Notes under the pieces: model-generated
The model's database searches: none
What the model was told of the DNA's origin: nothing
What the model saw: only the letters and a program-made list of their open reading frames with translations
Part shown: one piece after another, positions 34,141 to 47,895 of the stretch
How the letters are laid out: each line of letters begins with the position of its first letter
Position numbering within the stretch: the first letter of the stretch is position 1
Origin: Pogonophryne albipinna
Taxonomy: Eukaryota > Chordata > Actinopteri > Perciformes > Artedidraconidae
DNA: 64,000 nucleotides
NCBI GenBank assembly: GCA_028583405.1
Contig: CM053244.1
Location: 248,001 to 312,000, forward strand
Direction of reading: 5' to 3'
Position numbers and translations under genes: made by a program

Positions 34141-34773
34141 TTTGAAGTGGTGGAGAGACAATGCACAGTTTGACCTACTGCTGTCACCCATGGCCAAAGC
34201 ATATCTCTCCGTCCCACTGAGGTGGCGTTAGACTTTTTCGCTGTCCGTCATTTTGACAGACAGGATCGTAAAATGTCCGTCATAATCCCTTATTACCCGT
34301 CGGGTCTGAACTGTTCACAAGAGAGCACGCTCGTGAACTGTCAACGGGGGGGGGGGGGGCGGTGTTATGCCGTGTGTGCATGCACCTCGCGGGAGTGCAC
34401 ACAGCGTAAAGCAAAACCTCCCAGACATGTGTTGATCTGTACGGCAAAGTACGGTTTGGAAACTATATCATTTCCTTTTGGAGGGCATGCATAACACGGC
34501 ATAACACCAGAGCTTCGCTGCGGGGAAACGTTGGCGCTGTTCCGAGTTTGTTCTAATCTGTCAAAATGACAGACTGCTTTCAGATTTTTCCGTCATTGAT
34601 AAATAAAATATTCGGTTAACGCGACCACTGCTGTCCCAGCAACATCAGGACCAAGCGAGAGAGTCTTTTCCAGAGCAGGGGATATTGTAAATGCCCAAAC
34701 ATCCCAGCTTATAAATACCCGGAAATGTGGACATGCTCATATTCCTAAAAACCTGTCTGATGGTGCTGAGTGA
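34141..34773 (+). pseudogene. hAT transposase C-terminal dimerisation domain, split by an insertion
   Basis: 34141-34216 encodes KWWRDNAQFDLLLSPMAKAY then LSVP. 34639-34773 continues ATSGPSERVFSRAGDIVNA and ends HIPKNLSDGAE with a stop. Together these match the hAT-family dimerisation region, through which transposase subunits associate. The 414-bp hAT element E and one copy of its target duplication separate the two parts. The N-terminal and catalytic regions are absent. Confidence 0.8.
34217..34630. mobile_element. hAT-type element E (414 bp), inserted in a transposase coding sequence
   Basis: Flanking 8-mers CCGTCCCA (34209-34216) and CTGTCCCA (34631-34638) differ at one base. The right end reads CAGTGGTCGCGTTAACC when reversed. 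The left end CTGAGGTGGCGTTAG is similar. Removing the element and one 8-mer restores LSVPATSGPSERVFS. A partial inverted second copy is at 43648-43976. Inside is a run of 13 G at about 34347. Confidence 0.85.
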
Positions 34774-34922
34774 GTGACTAGTGAGTTTGAGTTGAGTTAC
34801 TTGAAAAACTAAAGTGAAACTTGATTTATTTTATTGCAGGGTCTGATTATTAAATGTCCTCGTTTATTTGTGAGATGCAGTGGCAGAAAGAAAATGCCTA
34901 CTTTGTTTGGTAGTACTATAGG

Positions 34923-35472
34923 CAAGGCCAGATTAACCATATGGGCAACCTGGGCAAGTGCACAGGGGCCCTTGAGCAAAGAGGCCCCTCAGTGACAAGA
35001 TAAAAAAATAAAAACTATTTTTTTTTTTTATCTTGTCTTTTTCGGGCTCAACCTCACTCATCATACATTTTTTTAAATGACACTCACTCTTCACCATCAA
35101 TAACACAGCTTTTCTATAGGGTGAAATTAATATATTTTCTAAACCGTCTCTGTACTGTAGGTCTCACTATGTATGCGCTCAACTTTATTACTACGCAGCG
35201 GCGGTGTATAGCCGAATCACAGCCCCACCCTCACTCATGTCACATTTTGTCACGTGAGCTGAAAAAATTGATGGTGCCGGTAGCCAAACGCCCAGCAGGG
35301 CTGCGAAAAGAATGAAAAAGAAGAGAGAGTGGCGACTGCATTAAAAAATGTCCCAACAATAAATAGCTTTTTCAAAAAAGCAAAAAGTTACGAAATAGGC
35401 CAGCAACCACAAGGAACGGTGGCCATGAGCGCTCAGTGCCCAGGGGCCCCTGGAGGTACTAATCCGGCCTTG
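34923..35472 (+). mobile_element. hAT-type element F (550 bp) with transposase N-terminal scrap
   Basis: Ends CAAGGCCAGATTA and the inverted TAATCCGGCCTTG. ACTATAGG is duplicated exactly at 34915-34922 and 35473-35480. The remaining coding scrap on the plus strand includes KRPAGLRKE and, in another frame, TINSFFKKAKSYE. These resemble the basic N-terminus of some hAT transposases. The rest is deleted. Confidence 0.85.
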
Positions 35473-38277
35473 ACTATAGGTACAAAAACACTGGTTTTCT
35501 TGTTCCAGTCTGTTACTGTCACTTTGTTTTTGACACTTTAAAATACTGCTATCCTACTAAAATGCTGTACAAATCAGATTTATTATATAATAAAGAAACA
35601 TTTTCCGAGTAAAAAAATGTTTTATTGAAAAAAAATATATAATTTTTTTTTCTTTATTATTCAATATCGCGATAAATACCGTACCGTGGACTTGTTATCG
35701 CGATATTATCGTACCGTGAGTTTTTGGTATCGTTACATCCCTAGTAATTTGTGCGCACAAGATGTAATTCGTGGCCTCAATTTAAATAAAACGAGGCCAC
35801 GATTTATTAATTAATGCGCACAATATACTTTCTCGTTCGCAGAAGATACTTTCTCGTGTGCACGAGAAAGTATCTCCAGAGGTGTAGAGCTATTTGTTTA
35901 AGCACCGGATTCGCAAAACAGGAGAGTCTGTGAACCAGTCTGCCTTGATCTATGAATTCATGTCCGTGACTCTCACAGTATCTGCTATCTGCGCGCAGAG
36001 AGCTGTGTCTTTTACGCAGCGCCTTCACTGTGTTTACCTTCAAAACAGCTGAATAGAGATTGAGGCTGCTACGTTTTAGCGAAACACACACACACATCCC
36101 TCTACACACATCGAACTGCCCGATTATTCCCCCTATTACTCGTTTTAGATGTCCGGTCAGAGAAAGTTACCGGTGCGCCAATAGGAAGTGGAGCACACAG
36201 GAGACAACCGTTTCATCGCAGACTGTTATGTTTATGTGGGGAAATTGCAGGGCATACATTATTTGAGATATATTTCGGACTTCATTTTAAGGACATTGCG
36301 GCCAGGGGTGTAGAGCTATTTTTTTATTTGTAAAACCGTACGTACACACCGCCTTCACTGTTTTCCCCGCTGCAGGCTGCTACATTTCAACCACACACAC
36401 CTCTACACACACACACACATCGAACGGCCCAATTATTCCCCATATTACTCGTTGTATGAAGGAAATGTCCGGTCACAAAGGCGCATGATGTGTGTATGTG
36501 CTCTGCTGTGTGTGTATGTTCGGTGTGTTTGTGTGTGTCCAACAACGGTATTTGTTTTCAAATTACCATGAACAGTAATTTACACACATCTGGCTAACTC
36601 CATAGGTATGTGGGTGTTCCCAAAATAAATTAGTTTAATCTTAATCTCGATGTAGTGCTAAATGCTGTCGGAATGCACCGGAACGAACGCCCCGGTATGA
36701 CGTTATTATGGCTGGCAAACAAGCCCAGGGGTCTCACTGACATTTCAGTTATATCAATATGTGTACAGTGGTCCTAATTTGTTTTAATTGTATCCTGGTT
36801 TTAAACTTTGTTAATATGTTTTGGATGCATATTGTTCTATTATTTGTTCAGGCTGTTACATACAATTAGCCACTGTTGCCACCTGCTGGTGAGTAAATAT
36901 TCAAATCAGTTCAAATTGACAACCGGTCCTATGAGCTATATTATATATTATATTAATATTTGTAAAGCGGTCCTAATTTTTTGTTTTAATTGTATCCTGG
37001 TTTTAAACGTTGTTAATATGTTTTGGATGCATATTGGTATTTCTTCAGGCTGTTAAATACAATTAGCCTCTGTTGCCACCTGCTGGTGAGTAAATATTCA
37101 AATCAGTTCAAATTGACAACCGGTCCGCACATTTTTTTTAATGTATCTGCCGGTCCTTGGCACAATAAAGGTTGGGAACCCCTGGTGTAAATAACCCAAT
37201 TTGTGTTGTGTATGACATTGTTTTTGTTACTTTCGTTGCAGTTGTATATGTCTTAAATGTAATTTAGGTTAACTTCCTGTTTTATATAGATGCTTTTATT
37301 TTGAAGGCGAGGTTTATGCTGTTGACAGGAAGTTGTTGTTGCTATGGAAACATGAAATGATACGTGTGTGTGTGTGTGTTCGACACCGGCATTTGTTTTC
37401 AAATTACCATGAACAGTAATTTACACACATCTGGCTAACTCCATGTGTATTCCCAAGTGAAAGAAGTTCGTTTAATCTTAATTTCGATGTAGGCTAGTGC
37501 TAAATGCTGTCAGAGTGCACCGGAACCAACGCCACTATCATAAATGATCTTCTGAAAACAAATGCCCACACACACACACACACACACCCTGGCGACCGGA
37601 CATCTTCTTCATAAAACTAATAATATGGCGTAATAATCGGGCAATTCGATGTGTCTAACCATAAGAAAGTATCTTGTGCGAACGAGAAAGTATATTGTAT
37701 ATTATTACATCTCGTGCACACAAATTAATAAAACGTGGCCTCGTTTTATTTAAATTGAGGCCACGAAATACATCTCGTGCGCACAAATTAATAAAACGTG
37801 GCCTTGTTTTATTAATTTTTCTCTCTATGAACCCTCCAGGGCTCCGTACAATTAAGATAATAAGATTAGATATACTTTATTAGATCTAAAATATTGATGT
37901 TTTTTCGTTATAGTAGCCTGTGAAAACCATAACAAATATGTGTTTAAATGCTCTTCAGCAAAAACAACTGCAGAGCTGTAAACATTACTGAAGGACTGAA
38001 AGTCCATGAAACAAACTGAAGAACAAAGTTCACCCATGTCTTTGTGTATTTGTGAATGAAGCGCCATCTCATGGTTAAATCCTGAAATTGAAAATCCCTC
38101 AGGAAATAATGGGAGGGCTTTACATTTCCAGCCACTGGGATCTGCTGGGTTTTCGGCTGGAATCCGTTGGGTGGAGTCCATTCTAGAGTGCTACATCTGT
38201 AGTTCTGTCATAGATTTGAACCCTTTCAGTGTTTTCACTTCATGAAAGGTTTTTGAAACATGTTGGTTGTTCAGCAT

Positions 38278-38564
38278 CTTGTCAATTAACTACAGGGGTC
38301 CCTCAGGGCTCTGTTCTTGGTCCCCTCCTCTTCTCCCTGTACACAAACTCGCTCGGATCTGTCATTAGCCCGCATGGTTTTTCATACCACTGCTACGCTG
38401 ACGACACCCAATTAATTCTGTCCTTTCCCCGCTCAGAGACCCAGGTCGTCGCACGCATCTCTGCTTGTCTAGCGAACATCTCTCAGTGGATGTCTGCTCA
38501 TCACCTCAAGCTCAACCTTGACAAGACTGAACTGCTTTTCCTTCCGGGAAAAAAAAAAAAAAAA
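38278..38564 (+). pseudogene. L2 reverse-transcriptase fragment ending in a 16-A run (copy 5)
   Basis: The plus strand encodes [14 protein letters not shown] through the catalytic YADD (about 38396) to LLFLPGK. There the element's normal AAAA becomes sixteen A (38549-38564) and the match to L2 ends. It is the only copy of this subfamily in plus orientation. Lacking the L2 3' end, it may be a prematurely polyadenylated transcript that was retroposed, or a truncated scrap with an expanded A tract. Confidence 0.8.
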
Positions 38565-39970
38565 GCAGAAATGGGACATTCGTTCATGGGCAAACTTGAA
38601 GAACTTCAACACACATCATGGTCGCTTGGTAAACATACCTGAAGGGTCCGGAAGGCAAAGGGCTGTCAAAAGAAAATACCCTATCCAAATTGCATTAAAC
38701 ATGCCTTTAGCCCACATGTGCAAATGTGACAAAGCTGAATGCAAAACATGCTTTCCATCCATTCAAACATCCCATTGGCTCCAATAGAAATACTGAGATC
38801 TTGAGTCATAGAGATATGAACATATTTTTATTTGTAGGAGTTCATTATCATTCATTTTCACGGATTATTTGGTATTCTGCTTGATTTTTTCCTTGTGACA
38901 AACATTGGCCTTACAAGTCGAGCCACATTTCTGACAAAATCTATAAACTGTAAAATGTGGAGTTTTACTGGAGTCAAATGTGGTCAGTGTTTGTGCACGG
39001 ATGAGACAGGAGATGGAAGGCAGAAGATGAATAATGAGACTTAGGGAAAGGGGAAGGGAGGGCGAGAGAGAGGAATGATGCGCGATGCCAGAGAAACAAC
39101 ATTATTTTAAGTCATAGTCGTCTTTACTTCAAGAAGATGGAGTGCGTCTCCATAAGCCCTGAGCCATGCTCAAAAGCACGAGGAAGCCTAGAAAGCCAGC
39201 TTTGAGTGTGCCTCAGAGAAACGGAAAGCGTAATCTACTTCCCCTAACTCTCCCTCCCCCTGAAGCATAACAAAGAGCCTGGGAAGAGTGTTTGTGATGC
39301 TAATTATGCAGGAATAAATATGCAACACAATTTTCAGACGATTTAAGAGAGAGCAAAAGACGAAGAAGAATGGAGACGGAAAAAGAAAATGTGCTTTAGG
39401 GGGCTGCCAGGAGGGAGTAGACTAATCCGTAACATGGCCCTCATATCCAGTGCTCGGGAGAAACAGGAAATTAAAACATGTCGCAGATGAAATTGGAGAA
39501 AATGTTGAATAGAATGAAGAGCAGCCAATCTCAGGTGTTAAAGCTGGTGACCGGGCATGAGGATGAGTATTTGGAAATAATGCAAACGTGAAGCCATACA
39601 GGGCAAACTGAACAAGCCTGGTATTCTCTAAATAAAATGCTAATTCTAAAGTCGTTTAGGGTGGCCTGTTTCTGTTTCCCCCCCCCGATTCCTCTACATG
39701 TACTTTTGAGCTGAATCATTTAAGGGTTTGGCTAATGCACTGAAAAAAGAAAATAGTTGAACCAACTTAATTGAATTACTTCAATTGGTAACACACAATT
39801 TAATTAATTTTTTTCAAATAAGGTTTTTAAATGATTTTAACACAAATTATTTAAGTCAGATGTAATTAAAAATGTGTTTTATTTCAAATCAACACTTTGC
39901 ATTAATCCAGCTTACATTTTCCAAGTTTTCCAACTCAATTATTTGCTTTACCCAAAAGTAAGATACTGCT
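38565..39970. other. Unassigned DNA
   Basis: No gene seen. The right part (39740-39960) is strongly AT-rich with short, repeated AATT-containing words. Part of the segment (39000-39480) is purine-rich. Confidence 0.4.
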
Positions 39971-39976
39971 CATTAA

Positions 39977-40203
39977 CCTGTTCAACCTGTTTTTTTTTCA
40001 CGAAACTGTGTCTCAGGGCTTCTTAACATTTAAAAACCTATTAATGTGTCATACCCGATTAACGGGAAGAAACTCAGCTAACTGACGATATGAACCATTT
40101 TTACCGAAACAAAACACAAGTCTCACAAGAAGCGTCTAAATGAGCCCTGAGCGAAAAAATGCTAACACACCTAGCACAGAGCTCTAGGTATAAATACCCT
40201 TAT
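39977..40203 (-). mobile_element. Family M, copy 5 (one end only)
   Basis: TTAA (39973-39976) then CCTGTTCAACC, followed by the block with CGAAACTGTGTCTCAGGG and TAACTGACGATATGAACC, as in copy 1 at 3001-3215. It breaks off where the GGGCCCGAGCACGAAGCGC repeat begins. Confidence 0.75.
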
Positions 40204-40205
40204 TA

Positions 40206-42390
40206 GGGCCCGAGCACGAAGCGCTTAGGACCCAACGGCGTCCTAGCATGAAGTGCGAGGAACCTATTGTTCTCCGTGGTATTATTATTTTTCTGCTGGC
40301 GTTTCCTGTTTTTGAGGCCTTTAGGACGCTGACAAAGTTGTATAATTTTGCACGGACGCCAGGACTGGTGAAAAATTCAATATTCTGGAGTCAATGGGTT
40401 AAATATTCCAACCTGCTCAAAATCCCATTTCGGAATACATTTACAAAGTCGCACCGTAACTCCGAATGACCTGAAATTTTGCACACATATCCGGGAGGAC
40501 CTGCTCTACAAATAATCCTCTTGGAACCCTAAGCTCCGCCTACATTTAATTTTTTTAATTGGCATAATTTACATAAACAGTTAAATATTCACTTACATTT
40601 CAATTTTCAGTTTTTCAACACCAAACTTCGTATACAGCATCGGTGGAGGGTCAGACACATTACCCTAGGAGATGAGCATGTTCAAACGATAAATATTTCC
40701 GCCATGAATTAAAAAGTACTCGCAAAAAGGCGAGGCTTAGAAAGAAATGCTCATAACTCATCAACAATGTATCCAAACAACACAGATTTTGGTAAATAGG
40801 TTCAGTCTGTCTTGGGGAATAGGCACACGAAAGCATTTTCATTTTGGACTATAGGAGGCGCCAAAAACACCACCAATTTATAACTCAAGAGCGGATGGAC
40901 TAATCTTTTTTTTTTTTTTACACATACTCTCGGTGCGACTACGAACTCAGATTTAAAGTGTCGTAACAAATGCAGAATGTGGGCGTGGCCTATACATTTT
41001 TTTTTAATTGCGATAGCATAAAATGAGCTTCGGACGCAACACTTGGGACACACGTCAGAGCCCACGACCTTTTCGAGAATGTAAAAAAAAACTGCTCACT
41101 AGCGCCCCCTATTGTGTGGTAGTCACATATAGTTTCTCAGAACTTCACGAATTTTGACACAGACATTCCTCATGGAATTGCGGACATATTTGTACATACA
41201 TTCCATTAGCCCCGCCCCCCAAGAAGTCGGCCATTTTAAGCACATTCTTGCGAACTCCTCCTAGGGGAATGATCGGAAAAATTCCAATCCGCGACACGTT
41301 CAGCCCCTATCCAATATGATGCTAAATTGAGAAGAACATTTTTGATAGCTCAATCGTGGAGGTCGTAAGCTAACAGCGAATACACCATTTTTGACAATTT
41401 ACATGTCGCAAATTACTCCAAACTACTCGGATATAGTTATTCCGATATTCATGAAATGCTGTATACATATTGCTATTATGATTGCACACATATTTCACAT
41501 TGCCTTCCATTAGCCCCGCCCCCCAGAAAGTCGGCCATTTTGAAAAATGTGCGTTTTTCAGCCATTTTAAGCACATTTCTGCGGACTCCTCCTAGGGGAA
41601 TGATCGGAAAAATTCCAATTCAGGACAAATTCAGCCCATTTCCAATGTGATGCTAAACTGCGAAGGAATAGTTGATCGCTCAAACGAGGACTTCGTAAGC
41701 GAATGGAGAACTTTCCATTTTTGACGATTTACATGTCACAAATGACTCCAAATGACTCCAAACTACTCACGTATAGTTTTTCCAATATTCACGAAACGCT
41801 GTATACATATTGCTCTTATGATTACACACTTATTTCACATTGCCTTCCATTAGCCCCGCCCCCCAGGAAGTCGGCCATTTTGAAAAATGTGCGTTTTTCA
41901 TGCATTTTAAGCACATTCTTGCGAACTCCTCCTAGAGGAATGATCGGAAAAATTCAAATCCAGGACAAGTTCAGCCCCTATCCAATATGATGCTAAATTG
42001 AAAAGAACATTTTTGATAGCTCAATCGTGGAGGTCGTAAGCTAACAGCGAATACACCATTTTTGACGATTTACATGTCGCAAATGACTCCAAACTACTCG
42101 GATATAGTTATTCCGATATTCACGAAACACCGTATACACATTGCTCTTATGATTGCGGACATATTTCAAATTGGCTTTTATTAGCCCCGCCCCCGACAAA
42201 GTCGGCCATTTTGAAAAATGTGCGTTTTTCATGCATTTTAAGGACATTTTTGCAAACTCCTCATCGGGGAATGATCGGAAAAATTCCAATCCAGGACAAC
42301 TTCAGCGCATATCCAATGTCATGCTACATTGAGAAGGAAAAGTCCTTCGCTCAAACGGGGAGCTCGTAGGCTAATAAGCTACTGAGGCCT
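40206..42390 (+). repeat. Teleost 'GGGCCCGAGCACGAAG' repeat with a ~330-bp tandem array
   Basis: The left edge (GGGCCCGAGCACGAAGCGC, then TTGTTCTCCGTGGTATTA) is a sequence common in teleost genomes. The right half is a tandem array with units starting TTAGCCCCGCCC at about 41206, 41510, 41850 and 42181, so unit lengths are about 304, 340 and 331 bp. The shorter first unit lacks a stretch containing AAAAATGTGCGTTTTTCA. Frames within it are array by-products. I do not see matching termini, so the element class is open. Confidence 0.75.
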
Positions 42391-43132
42391 GCCTGCCTGT
42401 CTGCCTGGCACATCAACTCTCACACACACACACAAACACACCTACTGTTAGTCCAACGCTCTTTGCTGGCGGCATATTCTTTACAACAGACACCTATACA
42501 CTCCCTAACCCTAACCCTACTGTTTATTTCTAGATATCTCCTAAAGCCTACAAATAAAGTGTGAAATGTAGGCCTGTTACATTTATTATTGAGCGATATA
42601 TATTATACACACTGTTCTGCTTTCTGCACTGACCTCAGCAGCTGTTCTCACTGTAAACATTGCGTCACAATGAAAGCAGTTGTATTGAAAAAAATAGCCT
42701 AACATCCAGGGGAGATGTGATTAGTGAGTAAACAAACGGCAGAAAGTCGATGCACATTTGATCATCTCAAATAACTTATCACAACGGGAACAATTTGCAG
42801 AGCTGTGCTTCGTTGATAGAAGTCCAGCCATGCGTCACACCTCTTTTAAACATCACTGTTGGCTGAAATCGTCTCCGGAGAATACTTCAGTGTACCCTCG
42901 GTTATAGCTCCTCCAGAGAGACTCCTCTCTCCTCTAAATCAGTGTATCCTCGGTTACGGCTCCTCCAGACAGCCTCCTCGATAATCGATCCTCGACGTCT
43001 GGGACGCGAAAATTATAGAAATGAGAAACGGCTCATTTCCCAGGACTCGCGCGCGTCTGCTTGACGCCGGGACGACCGGCTGCCCTCCCCGACAGGCACA
43101 CGGACGCGAGGGCCCGCTCATCACTGCGCGCA
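42391..43132. other. Unassigned DNA with a short direct duplication
   Basis: Simple CA repeats are at 42419-42440. A ~40-bp direct duplication (CTCGGTTA, GCTCCTCCAGA) is at 42890-42930 and 42942-42982. A GC-rich patch lies at 43040-43140. No gene recognised. Confidence 0.45.
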
Positions 43133-43515
43133 CAAGTGCGACCGCAGTTTTAATTACATATTGGATCTGCACAAACAAGATATCGATTAGCAAGCTGAGA
43201 TTCCACAGAGGAAAATGCACCCAAATGACCCCAGAACGTTTTTTTTGTTGCTAAACCTCTCTAAAAAGGTCAAATGTCACTTGTTTTGCATCAATCTTGA
43301 TACAGGGTACTTATTATATGTTATAGTTTGGATTCCTAAAGCTTTTAGTCTACTATCCCATCATTCAAGGGTGGTTTTCACTATAAGTAATGTTTTTTTT
43401 TGGACGGACACTATAAAAAAATGTGTTTTACTATGTTCAATCTGAATTTACTTTAAAATAAATTTTGATTCTGACTTTTCTACATCCAACTCACTGGTTT
43501 ATCATTGCTTTGACA
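43133..43515 (+). mobile_element. Family M, copy 4 (internal and right part)
   Basis: 43200-43515 matches the inner block of copies 1 and 3 (CTTGATACAGGGTACTTA; TTTGGATTCCTAAAGC). The part before it (GCACAAACAAGATAT, CTGAGATTCCACAG) matches the right half of copy 6 in reverse orientation. Neither TTAA end is preserved. Confidence 0.65.
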
Positions 43516-43647
43516 AGAGCTATGCTCCCTTGGCTACAATCTTTCATCGTTGCTGTTGTAGGATTGGTGTTTAGCTATGGTATTTAGCGTCCACAGCACC
43601 TCCACTTTTAGGGTTGACGTAGACCCAAACGTCGCCCGGAGGGAGTG

Positions 43648-43976
43648 GTCGCGTTTACCGAATATTTTCCGTCTATGACGGATTTTTTTTTTAAATGACG
43701 GAAAAAGCTGAAAGCAGTCTGTCATTTTGACAGATTAGAACAAACTTGGAACTGCGCAAAAGTTTCCCCGCAGAGAGGCTCCGGTGTTATGCCGTCACTG
43801 TGTTATGCATGCCCTCCAAAAAGGAAATGATATAGTTTCCAAACCGTACTTTGCCTTATAAATCATTGAAATGTCTGGGAGTTTTCGCTTTACACTGTGC
43901 GCACTCCCGCGATGTGCATGCATATCTCGGCGGGCATGCATAACACCGGCGCAACGGTTCACGAGTGTGCTCTCAC
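43648..43976. mobile_element. hAT-type element E, second copy (partial, inverted)
   Basis: Reverse-oriented match to 34217-34630, beginning AGTGGTCGCGTTTACCG and ending within the block that has CACGAGTGTGCTCTC. The other end and TSD are missing. Confidence 0.7.
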
Positions 43977-44262
43977 TAGCTGAAGCTTGGTTGCTAGGTT
44001 ACTAGCTGGGTGTTCTCCGTTAAGGGGCTGGGGGAAACAAAGTTAGTGATTACTGGTTCCATGTTGATTTATTTCAATACAAATTGTTGGGGGGAACTGA
44101 AAGGCTCTTACTGTACTGGTTACTTTGCAGCCCGGACATTTCCCCCAAAACACATTTAGACGTGATCGCAACATAGAAGTATCTTTTAAATCTGATCATT
44201 TTTAAGACCTTTTAAATCCTTTCTAATTTTTTTTATCATATTTAAGACTTTTTAATGTTGCG

Positions 44263-44350
44263 TTCACACCGGATGCGATGCGAATATTCGCTTCGCTCTA
44301 ATCGCTCCTATCGCATCGCTCTAAGCGCTCGAGTTTCACCGCGGCTGTCA
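44263..44350. repeat. MITE-like terminus, left (GTTGCGTTCACACCGG)
   Basis: GTTGCGTTCACACCGG followed by repeated GCGAT/ATCGC words. A matching inverted terminus is at 54870-55067. Such ends are typical of a common fish non-autonomous DNA transposon. Whether the two ends were once one element is unproven. Confidence 0.5.
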
Positions 44351-44600
44351 GCTGTGTTTAGTCGCATCATTCAAACAGGACGTGCTGGCTAGGGGGCTAC
44401 AACTACAACAAAATGAACATATTTTACCGTGATTTAATTGTAATACACGTTTAAAAATGATGCCGAAGTAACAACATACTGATACCGGTTAGTAAAAACC
44501 ATGAATTAATGCTTTGACAAGTCTGCAGACAAGACGGCAGGCGAAACACCTTTTTAAAATGCCTGTTTTCTGAATGGAGATCGGATCGATCAGGCTAAGC

Positions 44601-47895
<3,295 letters not shown>

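Larger units (their letters stand above)
33808..35743 (+). mobile_element. hAT-type element D, nested in element Z
   Basis: Ends TAGGGATGTAACGATA and the exact inverse. GTAATTTG is duplicated exactly at 33800-33807 and 35744-35751. The interior keeps the C-terminal end of a transposase gene plus three later insertions: a retroposon-tail-like segment (33895-34100, CCTTTATTTAACCAGGTGG), hAT element E (34217-34630) and hAT element F (34923-35472). Confidence 0.9.
33725..37846. mobile_element. Element Z: 4.1-kb inverted-repeat element with TA flanks
   Basis: The ends are CGGAGCCCTGGAGGGTTC and its inverse, with TA on both sides (33723-33724, 37847-37848). Subterminal motifs (AATAAAACGAGGCCACG; ACTTTCTCGTTCGCA) recur several times, inverted and direct, at 33765, 35780-35875 and 37670-37800. 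The interior also has a 160-bp direct duplication (36541-36705 and 37381-37545) and another of ~150 bp at 36772-36920 and 36969-37127. No transposase of its own is visible. A hAT element is nested at 33808-35743. Around 37150-37183 a hAT-like end (TTGGGAACCCCTG) is present, without a partner I could confirm. Confidence 0.7.
33066..38210 (-). repeat. Repeat family Y, copy 1, interrupted by a nest of elements
   Basis: 33066-33722 and 37849-38210 together match family Y copy 2 (47911-48670 plus 52010-52060) in reverse orientation. Its outer part (GGTGGAAGAAGTATTCAGAT and AAGTAAATGTCCTGCATTC) is a pattern seen very widely in teleost genomes. At 33470-33535 there is a retroposon-tail-like string (GGGATTAATAAAGGTCCATC), also in copy 2. 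It has no coding potential. Element Z is inserted at 33725-37846. Confidence 0.7.

Noticed and set aside
36726..37183. A further hAT element between CAGGGGTCTCAC and TTGGGAACCCCTG
   Set aside because: The ends look hAT-like, but the flanking 8-mers do not match, so I list only the right terminus within element Z.
41110..42385. Possible CRISPR-like array in the TTAGCCCCGCCC repeats
   Set aside because: Units of about 300-340 bp are homologous along their length, with no short direct repeats or unique spacers, and the genome is eukaryotic.
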